Below are positions 49,701 to 61,600 of a DNA stretch of 64,000 nucleotides, piece by piece. The stretch covers positions 29,891,746 to 29,955,745 of the forward strand of contig NC_134951.1 of NCBI RefSeq assembly GCF_965638725.1, written 5' to 3'. How positions within the stretch are numbered: the stretch's first letter is position 1; every line of letters begins with the position of its first letter. A program made the translations under genes and the position numbers. The DNA is from Aptenodytes patagonicus (Eukaryota > Chordata > Aves > Sphenisciformes > Spheniscidae). The notes below the pieces were generated by a model that did no database searches, had not been told where the DNA came from, and saw nothing but the letters and a program-made list of their open reading frames with translations.

Positions 49701-52700
49701 CTTTGAATGGAGACAGAATCGTATTTTGGAATTTTCAGACAATAAGAAATTCTCCTTATGAAAAAATATTTTAAACCTTTTTTGCATTATTCTGAATCCT
49801 GACAATTAATTCTTCATATGATTAAAAAAAAAGATAAAAATCCTAGATACATAGCTATGACTAGTTTTTATGTTGGATAGGAATACTTTTGAGGTTAAAG
49901 AAATCTTTCAATTACCTACAGATTACCTGATAAGAAAGGATTGTATTCTTTACTGCTATACAGGTAGAAATTTGATTAATCTCAAAAGAGTATTAGAAAT
50001 GCAGCAAATCTTAAATGTTATATATAACAAATGTATTTTCTTCTTGTAAATTAGTTTAGTGGTAATAATTTCCAAGAAAAGAAACCATCAGTATCTATAC
50101 AGATACACAGACTGAAAAACTTCTTTGTGTGTTTCAGAAGCTCACAATTTAAATATGGTAAAGATAGATATTAGACTAGGAAAAAGAAGAAGAAGGAGAT
50201 CCTTGTGCAGCAGAATACATGAACTCTACAAACGAATACTACTTTCTTAGTCCTGATGCTCGATAGTTCGAATCTTCCCCTATCTGTTTGGAGATGATGG
50301 TGCAGTGGCTGAGCTCAAGCTGTATTTACGCTGATCAGCCAGGATGTTTGTGTTAACTGGCTGGTTGCTGCCACTCCACGCACAAAAGAGGCTGAGTTCC
50401 ACTTTTGTTTCCCATGGTAGAAATTTGGATCTCTCTCCTTTACCCACGCTTTAATTTCTCAAATTTGCGAGTACTTCTCATCTTTGATGCTTCAACCCCT
50501 CTCTCTAACATTGATCAAATGTTCAAAAGTAATCAGAGGAAGATTAACAAGAGAAAATTAAACAGGTCAAAAAAGCCCCCAAGCCCCAGCAAGGCAGGCA
50601 AAATTATTTAAAGCACATGGAACATCTTGTAATGGAGTACGAGAGTGGCATCCTTTTGGAGAAGCCTAGCACAAGGAAAGGGCAGATCCTTCCTTGATAT
50701 GTAGCCTGAAATATGTAGCCTGAAAAACGATGCTAAGGGATCGAAAATATGATATATAACAGAACAAGGATGCAGTGAGCATATTTGCTACAGCAGCCTA
50801 AACATACTGAAGAAGATGCATGCAGTGAGAGGCAGAGGTGTATGATAGACCTACCTGTCAGGATAAATTTAAGAAGATTGTGAAGATGTATCTAGATTTC
50901 CCCCGCCTGTGTACTAGAGTTTTGGACAGGGGACTTGGGGAATAAATCCAGGATCTGAAAGCCCTGTATGAGTGGAGCCTGAGTGGCTTAGAGTGTCATA
51001 AGGGATGTGACCATCGTCACTTCCCACTTAAATAAATTAACACTGAGAGACTGAGAGCATATTTGACTAAAATAACCCCCTGAACCTCTTTTCAGTGCAT
51101 GATTCATGCTTTACTCACTTTGGAGCCTGCAGTAATTTAAAGGACAGCTCAGAACATTTACCCTGCTATTTATAGTAAGTACAGAGGTATCTGTGCTTCA
51201 TGGTCAGAAAAAAAATCTTGGTATAACCTGGATGGCAAATATTTAAAGAAGTAATAAAAAGCATGGTGCAGAGAACTGCAAAACAGACATACAAAGAGAA
51301 GTTGGGCTAGCAATGACACAAATACACTACAAGAAAAATGTAAACCTGTCAAGACTTCTGAAAAAGCCAGATCAGTAAAGGAATTGAGTTAAATGATCGA
51401 AAAATCTATAATAAGTATTTTGAATAAACAAAAGTTAAAAAAAATTTCAAGAATAATATTTTAAGAGGTGAAAACATCAAGAAAGCAAGTTACGAAGACA
51501 ATATCTATAAAGACTGAGTTACACGAGAATTCAATCAGACTGATGATGCATGTAGTAAATAAGATTGTGGGTAAATTAACAATAAGAGCTGAAAGGGAGC
51601 TGGAAGCAGAGAAGGGACATTTTGTGCTAATCCCTGCCATCCATAGAGATCCAAACATCCCAGACATGATGGATGAACAGGGCGGCTTGAAAGAGAGACA
51701 AGATATTGGCATCACCATGTTTACCCTCCTGTTAGCACTGGTAGTCATGCAAGCAGAGAAGAACTGGGCTGCGACGGATTAGCATCGGGCACTCTGCTAG
51801 TTAGTATAACAAAAGTGGGAGTAGAAACTGTGCAATGATATATTTAATGCAAATAAGGAATTTGGTTTTTGTTAATTAGGTAGCAGAACAGGTTGGAGTA
51901 TGATGGATTGGACTGTGTTTGGATGGAATGATGGGGACAGTTTGACAGCTGACCATATGGATGTTGATGCAAAACATTTGTGAGGTGGGTTGTTGCAACA
52001 TCAATGATTCTGTTAAAAAATTACTTAAAAAATCAGTCCCTACTGGTAATGTTACTGTGGAAGTGAAGAAAATATACATGGGAAAAAAGTAAGCAAAATA
52101 CTATTGAAACTGTCTATAGGTTTCAATAAATACATTAGTAAGAAAGTTTGGGTTATGAAATTGTTTGAATTGTGGTTTCGGGAGTTTTCCACCAAGATGA
52201 TATCTTTTCAATTCTTTGTCTGTTTTCTTTTCCCAAGAAAAGGATTTTTGTGTGAAAGGGCTGACAAACCCCTCGTAAGGTTTTGCATTGTAAGATTTAT
52301 CCGAGTCTAGTAATATAGATGTTAGTTTTGCTTCTTAATTTCTGCTGAAGTAACGATATGACTTTTTGCAATAATGTTAGTGTTAATGGTTAATTGAAAT
52401 AAAAAAAAAAAGAAATAGGTTAGGTCTTCACCTAATTTCAGACAATTTGGGGATCATTACTCAGCATTAGAGGAAAAGAAACTAGTAGGGGGGGAAAAAA
52501 CAATGCAGATGTAGACATAACTGCTGACCTGTAAAAAATCAGCAGGACACAGTTCAATAGAAGAGATGGTGATGGACAGCAAACTGCATACCATGGTTTC
52601 CAAAAGTGTGGTAACGCTGATGTGCCAAACCCTAAAACATTAATTGAAATGAAATTAAAATGAAAAACATGGCTGGTTCTGCGGAGTGCTCCTCAGCATT

Positions 52701-54339
52701 GTCGCACTTCTCCCCCTCCGGTCCAGGCCGGGTACAGCACTCAAAGCAAATGTGCGAGCTCTTACCTTACTCCTTGACCTGCCCTGGACGGTGCGCTGCC
52801 AGTCTCAGTAAGATCTCTTGGATATTAACACACTGGTCAGCCAAAGGCAAAACTCTGCCTTCTTGCAACTACTAGGTGCATTTTGGTGGATTCGCTCCTA
52901 CTCCTGAGCAACTCGTGTAGCAGCCAGGTGGAGAAGGGAAGAAAACTGCAGGGATGAGCACTTGCTATTCAAAAAAAAGTTGCTTTGGGTTAAAGTTGCT
53001 TTATATGTATATAAAGATATAAAGTTGCTTTGGGTTAAATAAATTCTTTAAAATATAAATATATAAAAAGATAGTGATAGAATGTTTTTATCCTGGAAAA
53101 CTACAGAGCAGCCCTGGAGAGTGAAACTTGATTTTCTGTCCTGTTAAACTGTACAAATGGTCCCTTGGCAGAGGTTTGGCCCAGACCAAAGGGCACACTT
53201 CATGGTTTGAGAACTAGCATGAACATAGGACTATTCTTCGTAGGCAATTTGGATGTGGCCACCTTGTTTTGAAAGGTAATTGGAGTGCGTTATCCAATGT
53301 CAGTTGAACTCAGCACCGTGTTTAATCTGCTACTACGGGGGTAGGCTGCAGTTTTAGGCCGGCTTCCAGTGGCAGTGTTTGTTAAGACTGCAGTTAGGTT
53401 ACTTGGCAATGTTTTAGGTGAACATGAGACTAGTATGTGTCCTGGTCCATGATCGCTTTACTGTTCTTAAAAACAGCGTGCCAGCCTAAGCTACTGATTT
53501 TCCTCACTTTGTGCATATAAACTGCATGTCAACTTTGATTTTCCATCCCTTTAGACTCTGAATTTGTTGCAAGATCATCAACCAACTTTTCTGCTTGGGG
53601 AAAATTAGCAAATAAGTGGCGTTTTGAGGCAGGGACACAAAACAGAACATAACCTAAACTGCAGCAAAACGGTCAACACAGTGGCAAAAATGGCAAATCC
53701 TGCAGTTATCTTGGTAAAATGACAAAATTATACAACTGTAGAACGGTGCAGAGTTTATGGGATCATGGAATTAAAAGGAAGTTCCTCGGTGTTTGAATAC
53801 TGTGCTGAATATTTCACTTTCAAACCAGTTTATCAGCATCATGAAACTTCATGATATTGTGATCCTCAGTTTTGGGTACTGGAATTGCGTAAGATTCAGA
53901 TGATATTGCTGTTGCTAACGTGAACAGGGGACAACAGTAGGTGACTGATGAAAAACAGTACTTGTGCCAATCTTGAGGACAGGCAATTTTGCTGAACGAA
54001 AAAATAATAAAATAAATTACAGTTTAGTATCAGGACTGTAGAATATCATGATGAAGATAGTTAACAGATTCAGCCCAGTTTCATAGAGAATAGGAAGAGA
54101 TAAGGAAGATCCTCAAGCTCTTGAAAATAATGGAGGAAGGGGAGAGCAAGAATGGGGTTTCGAGGTGCTTTCATTTCACTGACTTTGGTAGGGTAGCAGG
54201 CTAACAAAGCATTAGAGAAAACAGGGAAATTGTATATTCTGGAGAAATTAAATTCAGTTGTAAAATTGGCAAAGACAACAGTTGTGCCTCAGGAATCGGT
54301 AAAAAAATTAATCAACTGCATCAAGTCCCATGTTGTGGT
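46762..54339. other. Intergenic, no gene recognised
   Basis: AT-rich sequence. Small local duplications lie near 50696-50725 and 52979-53040. An A-rich stretch with regular C runs is at 49149-49205. Frames of up to 104 codons, such as 51468-51782 on plus, resemble no family I know. No mobile element was recognised. Confidence 0.5.
49149..49205. repeat. A-rich tract with regular C runs (G-quadruplex potential on minus)
   Basis: At least five runs of three to four C are spaced by two to seven A-rich bases. The minus strand therefore carries the G3+ N1-7 pattern expected of a G-quadruplex. Confidence 0.7.
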
Positions 54340-54730
54340 AAAACAGAGAGGCCGAGAATCGCTGCCACCTTCCACCATGTTGGCAAGAAGGGCACGGGAA
54401 CCGTTGGGTGCCATGGGAGGACACCTCGCGTAGACCCTTCGGGGACAGCGTCGCGGGTGCCTCGGCCACACGGGGTTTATGCACCACAGTTGTGCGGCCA
54501 GGCCCTCCGCAATGGCGGGCCACCTGATGCCGGCTGCGGCCTGGTGCTACTGACGGACTTGGCCCGGCACGGCTCTCCTGCTGTGGGGGCCGGCTCGCGA
54601 CTCCGCTTCGGCCCCCGGGGAACCATTTTACTGCACTGACATTCAATACGGAGTATTGTGAACCTGGAAACACGAACGCGGGCAGGCAGGCGGTGGGAGC
54701 GACCGCCACCCCAGACACCCGCAGCCATCC
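54340..54730. promoter_or_regulatory. GC- and CpG-rich block upstream of PRIM2
   Basis: A second CpG-dense block about 0.2-0.6 kb upstream of the main PRIM2 island, separated from it by an AT-rich gap (54.73-54.90 kb). It could be an upstream regulatory island, an antisense promoter or a GC-rich retroposed piece. Frames of up to 136 codons here are best read as GC-driven. Confidence 0.4.
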
Positions 54731-54919
54731 ATTAGCCTCCCATTAAATCAAAGGCTAGGGGGAAAAAAGAGGAAAGGTATTTGTTTCATTTGGTGGCAAG
54801 TATTTTTAAACGTCTTCAGTGATGAAAATGACAAACTGATATAAAGTTAGTTACAGCGTATCACGCGCTGCCAGAAAAAACAGGCCAAAGGACCCGTTTA
54901 ATCAGTTTAGGTATCTGGG

Positions 54920-55600
54920 TACGATGGTCCAGGCCCCACAGAGCTCCCTCCGGGGTCGGAGAGGCGGCGGCAACCCACCCGCCGGCCCGCAGCAGGGGCC
55001 GCCATGCTGGCTGCGGGCACCTTTCCTTGGGACTCCGCCCGCTTCGCGGTTGCCCGCCAATGGCCGCGCGGGAGGCGTGGCCCGGGTAAGCGCGGCTGAG
55101 CGTGAGGCGCGGCGGAAGTGGGCGGGGCTGGCCGTGCGCGGGAAGCCGGGGCGCTTGGCCGGTGCGCGGCAGCAGGTGGGGGCTTCTGCGTTACCGCGGC
55201 GGGCGGGGGTAGTTGCCATGGGAACCAGGGGGTTGGCCTCTCCGGGAGGGGGCCGGAGGCGGCCCCGAGGCGGCTCGGTGGCGGGCGGACCCCGTCCGCT
55301 CCGAGGGCCGGCGGCGGCCTTCCCCCTCCTCTCCCCCCCGCCCCCCCCCTTCCCCCCCGGTGCTGCCTTCCTCGTGGTTGAGCGCCCGTGTCGCCCCCAG
55401 GCCCGCCGGCGGGGGAGATGGAGTTCTCCAGCGGCCGAGGGCGGCTGAAGCAGGCGTGGCTGGCGGGGGACCGGCGGGACCTGTACCCTCACAGCCTGCA
55501 GTTCTACCTGGAGCCCCCCACGGAAAACATCTCCCTGGTGGAGTTTGAGAGCTTTGCCATCGACCGCCTGAAGCGTGAGTAGCGTCCCCGGCCGTCCCCG
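54920..55600 (+). promoter_or_regulatory. PRIM2: CpG island / PRIM2 promoter
   Basis: A CpG-dense block covering the PRIM2 first exon. In order it holds a CCAAT box at 55057-55061, an ETS/GABP-type CGGAAGTG at 55113-55120, an Sp1-type GGGCGGGG at 55120-55127 and an E2F-type GCGCGGGAA at 55136-55144. The E2F-like site fits a DNA-replication gene. No TATA box was seen. A C-rich run at 55322-55360 lies in the likely 5' UTR. Long antisense and sense frames here are GC-driven. Confidence 0.82.
55418..55574 (+). CDS. PRIM2: PRIM2 coding exon 1 (residues 1-53)
   Basis: 157 coding bases from ATG to the donor AAGC|GTGAGT. It encodes [20 protein letters not shown] and then [11 protein letters not shown]. 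The last base starts a leucine codon completed in exon 2. Confidence 0.95.
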
Positions 55601-58600
55601 CCTGGAAGCTTTTGATTCTTCCTGTCATGGCTCTATGTATTTTGCGGGCTTAGGTGCTCTCTTTGCCGGTTATTAATATGAACTGGCTGCCTGCTCGTGC
55701 TGAAATGAACCCCCTTTAAAGGAAAACGTGTTGCTTTAGGTATTTCAGAGAGCTGTGACTGATTTCACAACGAGCGTTTGGTGTCTAGCAGTCAGGACTG
55801 TATCGTTTTGGTTTACACTGGTGGTTTTTATGTTTCACTTTCTAGGTGTTGTGACATATTTGATGTCTCTCAGTACAGTGATCATTGTAGCTGGGGGCAG
55901 GAGTTCCCCTAAACTACTGAAAACCACTGAATCCAAGGTTTTCGTCATTACAGTGGAAACCAATGTTCTGAGACTGATCCATCAGAGTTAGCTGTCTCCC
56001 TTTCCTTGTTGACTGTGTGGATCCCAGAGTTGGGCTAACTGTTCGGGACTTGTGGGCCACATCTCATCCTCCATATTTCTTACCCCTTTGCTGCCCATAC
56101 CACTAAAAGCAATTCCTGTGGCCTTACCCCAGTTTGTGTATTACCCAAGACGTGATACAGTAAGATTTCTTTTCAATATGTTGTCTCTAACACGGAGTTT
56201 TTCTTTTTTTTCCCCAGTGCTCAAAGTAGTTGAAAACCTTGGTGTGAGCTATGTAAGAAATAGTGATTCATACAAAACTAAGCTGGAGTTTGAGCTCCGG
56301 AAACTTAAGTTTCCCTACAAAGTAAGTAAAAATCAAAAAAGGGAACTCTCTTGCACTTTATTTTCTTTACACCATTCAAGAATTCTGAATAAAAGTAGAG
56401 GTGATAAAATACTATTCCTAAAACTTAAGTTCTGTCATTTTGTCAGAGATATAGTTTTTCTTTGAGAGTCTAGGTTTCTTTCTTTAGGGCAACCCCCTTC
56501 TTTAGTAGTCTTGCATTTATTGTCTTAAAGATGAGTATTGATACACCGTTGAACAGCAATGATAAATTAATTGTGGATTTTTAATCTGGGAGAGATTATT
56601 TCTCTGAAATAATATGTTCTGTAGGCTTTGGCTGAGGATGCTGCGAGAGATTATTTCTCGGAAATAATAATAATAATATGTTCTGTAGGCTTTGGCTGAG
56701 GATGATTATGAAGCAAGAAGAAAAGACCATATCTCTCATTTCATACTACGCCTTGCTTACTGTCAGTCGTAAGTACTTTCTGGATTATGCTATACTCATG
56801 ATTAATTTTAAATGTATACAGGTACTACATTTCCTTATTATAGACATTACAGATACTTTAGAGTTGTGTGGCTACTAAATAGAGAGGTAGGCTCTCTATT
56901 TAGAGGGTTTTTTTGCTAGGAACCTGATTTCAGCTGTGATGAAAAGGGATCCTTGGGATTAAAATTAATATCCAGATTTTGTAATAATTAGAAAAAAAAG
57001 TATAAACTTTTGGGTTTTACGCACAGAATGCTGATCTGAGTTTCTTCCTTTTGACATCTTTTTTTGAGATTAAAGCACACCAGTATTAAGTCTTTGTCAG
57101 GCATTGGCAGTGATTGATAATTTAATTTAAATTAACTGCTGCATATGCTTGAACTGTTCATTACTGACCAAAGACCTGACTATGTAAATAGGCTTTATAT
57201 TATTGTCTAAAAAGAGAGCCTTGTTTCTGGCAAACAAAAAATACCATCTGAGTTTGAGGTTTCATCTACTGATTCTGCTTTTCTTCCAAATTCATTGCCA
57301 TGGATGGTTACACTGCAATTTTTTTGTCGTGTGAGATCTCAAGCACAAAGTTGGTCCTGTCAAGTACATTCCTTTTGCTTCAGCTGTAGTTTTTTGGATG
57401 AAATTATACAGGTTGTCAGTGCTTTATGTCTGTTAGTAGCTTTGTTATGCATCAGGGTGAACTTCTGACTCCTTGCCATTGCAGTCCTTTTCTTGGAATT
57501 AAAACTGGCAAATATGAAGTGTGTACTGTTTTGAATTGTTAATTCAATTGCACTTTAAGTTGTGATATAGTTTCTTTAAATTTCGTGAGTGTGGTAGAAC
57601 ACATATTATGATACCATGATAGCTGACATGACTGAAGTGCTGCTATGGATGGATACGGATTCGTAAGCAAAAACAGACTGGGAAGATGAGTAGAAGGGAT
57701 TGTGCTCTAAGCCAAGATATGGAACTGGAATGGATGGGGCTTTTCCTTGGAATGGGTCATGAGACAGTTGAGAGTTTTGGGGCAAGTGTTGGAGAAGAGA
57801 CCAAGGTGGCTAACAACACGACAGGTGCCTGCTACAGATCATCTGATCGGAGTAGCAGAGGCCTCAAAAGCCTCCAGATGGAGGAAACCTCACCATGACA
57901 GGCCCTGGGTGACTTTAAACACCCTGAAATCATCTGGATTATTCACATCCCATCATGTTGCCCTTTCAAAAGACATCTGGGCTGTGCTGAAGACAGTTTG
58001 TTGATGTATGTGATTGATGAGCCAGCTAGATATGTGATGCATGTACAGTGAAGAACAAGTTGTGATTGTGAAGGTCAATAGCAGCCTTCACTGCAGTGAC
58101 TCTGATAGTATAGTTTAAAATCCTGAAAGAAGGGAGCAAGTTGAATAACAGAATTACAACTGAAATTCCTACTACCCTTCTCTATTCTACATGTATTAGT
58201 TGCGATTATGAATAACAAATGTAATATTGGTTTCTTTCTAGTGCTATGTTTGTTGCACATATTTTTATAAACTCCCTTAGTCATACCGGTCCTACTGATT
58301 TTTACAAGAAAATATCTTGCTTTACCTATATTGTAAGTTTCTACCAAAACCCCTTAAAAGGTAGTATCCTTAAGCAGCCTGGGACTAAAAAGCCCCTGAA
58401 AACTTAATGTTTCTTATTATGCAGCTAGTGGCATTTTGAATAGTCAGTGTGGTTTCCATTATCCTCTCTTGTAAAACTTTACTTTAAGCATTTAGTATTA
58501 TTTAGATGGGATCATTGCTTTTCTGTGGGAGATGGGACACTTTGAGGGTGTTGGTAGTGACACACTTGAAGAAAGTTCTGCTGTTCTGGAAGGTAGAATT

Positions 58601-61600
58601 GTCTGGTGGCAAGAATCTGATCTGGAATTCAAGAGGCATCTATTTTTGGTTGGTGTGTGGCTTCAGGAAAAATGAGTTTAGGTCAGATTCACAGAAGGCA
58701 GTACACGCCATGTAGCAAAAGGCTGAAGGTTAGGTATTTGATTCAGGAGTGGAATTCACTAAGCTTTGTCCACTGCGCTGAGAAGGGAGGAAGGCATATG
58801 TGAATAACAGTGGCCAGCATGCTGAGTGAAAGGCTGCCTCAGTCAGAAATAACCAAGCAGGGACTTGGCTAAACATCATCACTGATGTGATATCTCCCCC
58901 CACCCCTGCCCTGGGCCCTGCATCTCTATAATGGCTCTGGAATCTCCTGGAATTAATGATAGATGCAGATAATTGGACTGCTTTCTTTTTCTCTGCAAGC
59001 TATCTTTTTAAAAGAAGATCCTTGTCTTTTGTATGAGAGCTTATTTGGCTGCAGTGCTTGTTTAGGAAATAAATGGGAGATGTTTCAAACCCTGTGTTTC
59101 AGCGAGGTGTCTTAAGAATTAGACTATAGCAGGGCAGAGGTGGGAAGCTTGTTGAAGGTGAACCACTGTGCATAAATGAATACAAGCCATTTTGGGCCAC
59201 AGAATCAGCAGGAAAGAGCCTGGCTTTGTAGTCTAGGGGGAAAGGCCCCTTCTTAGGGAGGAACGGTGTTGGATGGGGCTCCAGGGCACTCTTTAAACTA
59301 CCTGCAAATGTATTTTTGTGTTCCTGTTTATGTACAGGTGGGATGCAGTGTTTCAATAAAGCAGCTTGATAGTCAGTTTCTACTTAAAGTAGCTTTTTTT
59401 TTTTTCTTTGAAAAGGTGGACTTAGTGATTACTCATAAAATGGGAAATAGCATCTTAAGCACTGTGAGGTGACCCTATACCCAGCATTCTTTATTCTTTC
59501 TTGGAAAGCAGCTATTTTAGGGATGAGATATTTCTATGCTCTAAAATTGACATGTTTCCCAAAAGATAAAATTGAGAGGCAAATAGAATATACTGTTCTC
59601 TAAGTTTTTATCATACTAGGTCAGAAAAATAAGCTTGGCACAAATCATTAGGTTAACTGATGAAAGCTATTAAGGTAGGAGTGTTTAAAAAAGCATACTT
59701 AAATAAACATAACTGCAAACTAGCTTGAATTCAGTTCCCTGTGGCCTGCCAGGCCGTTGTGTTTACAGGCTTGTTTTCCTGTGACACCACCTTTTTAACT
59801 TTCTAGTTGGCCAACAGTGCCACCCAGGGGTACGAGTTTACATCAGCTTTTTTTTCTAGTTTGCATCAGTCCTCACTTATAAATTGGATTGTTTTCGTTT
59901 GGTTTTTACATGATCTGAAGTGGCCGGCTCCACCATTCTTGTCAGTTAAATTTGTAACGTAGTCATCATCTCTTGACTGTCCTTGTGCCTTCTGAAATCC
60001 AAGACTTTAAAGCTTATTCTCATATAATGTTGCTAAGATACAGTATGTACAGTCTTGAGTGGCCAGTCTCATCCATACCCTTCTTTCACACCTCTTGTAA
60101 TGTCACTTATATCTGTCAAGACCAGGAAATAGAATAATTTTGTTTTATTCACTTTCATGGCAAACACAGCTCTAAAGAGAATTTTGCTTGCATGTTGGCC
60201 ATGACCACGCATTTGTGCTTCTGTCTGTTGCATTTCTCTTCACTTTTTCAGATTAGCTATGAAGAATCTTGAAAGTCACAGGAACATAATCTTCACTTTA
60301 TTTACTTAAGATGGACAAAATAAATCTTGCTTCCGCTTTGACAGCGAAACTCTCTCTCCTATTCAGGAAACTTTCAAACATACTTTTGTGCTGCCTTTTT
60401 TTTTTTCCCCCCTATGGCACATAACAAAGACATAAGTTCTTTATCAAACTTAGCAAGGCCTTTTCTTTACTTCCTGCCATTTTTTTTTTCTAGATGATAA
60501 ATTAGACTTGTGTGCTGAAATTGCTGCCTCTTACATTGACTAGCATTTACTTTTGTGTGCTTTCTGTACCCATGTTCCCCTTGCTGTCTACCTTTTTAAA
60601 CTTAAACTCTGAGGAATCTTCTGGTGTTGGTTTCCTAGTAAAATAGAGCTCTGGCTCACGCCCAGGCTTTTCACAAGTTAACATTAAGTTGTTGGTAACT
60701 GAACTCTCATATATAATTGTGGAATGTGAGCTACTAGCTCCAGATTTAGGAGCATTTTCATGTCTTTCTAAAGTACTTCTATGTTGATGCTTCACAACAA
60801 ATAATGCTGATGCCGGTCTTTCCTACCATTCCTTGGAGGGTGAAGAGGATTTCCCCCCCGGCCCCCCTCTGCCCCCCCTCCCCTCCCCTGAGTGCTCTTC
60901 CCTGATATGAAAGAGCCTGTTCTTTCGTATTATTTTTCTAGTTGGGAATCTACTGCTCTGATTTAAACTGTTGAGTATTCTGCACACAAAAAAGTTAAGT
61001 GGCAAAAAAAGAGGAGATGTTCCTAACGCATACGCTTCAACTACCTGCAACTGTCTCATCTTCAGCAGCAGCTTGGTTAGTTATCTAATGACAGTGACAT
61101 TGCTTTTCAGTTAAGCTTGTGGTTTTGATAATAAGTATTATTACTAATATGTGTCTGGAATGAGAATGTACAATTTTTTTTGAATGTTAATAGTGACTAT
61201 AAGATGTGATTTGGGTTTAGAAATGATGTAAAATTTTCCAAAGACATAAGGAAAAAATGAACATAAATAATGCCCTAATGATGATGTTCCCAGGAAAGTC
61301 AGTTTTAAAGTATATGCTGGACATATACAGTAACGTAAGCCAGCTCATCAGCTAGTTTGTCAACTGTAGGAAGAATCCAGGTAGGTGTGGGTATTATATT
61401 AGAGATAACTAATATTTTCTTGTTTTGGTAACTTAAGTGGGTAGGTGGGATTACAAATTTTGATCTACTCTTCTGAAGGAAAGGAAGAAAAAGAGACTGG
61501 CTGGCCTCCAAAGTAACTATATATGCTGAATTTTTTTTTTTTTTCCTTAGGAAAACAAATGCAGTGTAAAGCTGGTGAATTAGGAAAAGAGTAAAATTGT

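Noticed and set aside
50255-50285. A tRNA B-box-like AGTTCGAATC
   Set aside because: The upstream 60 bases lack an A box and an acceptor stem.
51468-51782. A 104-codon plus-strand frame with a hydrophobic end
   Set aside because: No recognised family, and an antisense frame of similar length covers the same place. Left uncalled.
54902-55492. A 196-codon minus-strand frame and other long frames over the PRIM2 CpG island
   Set aside because: Same GC-driven artefact. The only supported coding here is the PRIM2 first exon at 55418-55574.
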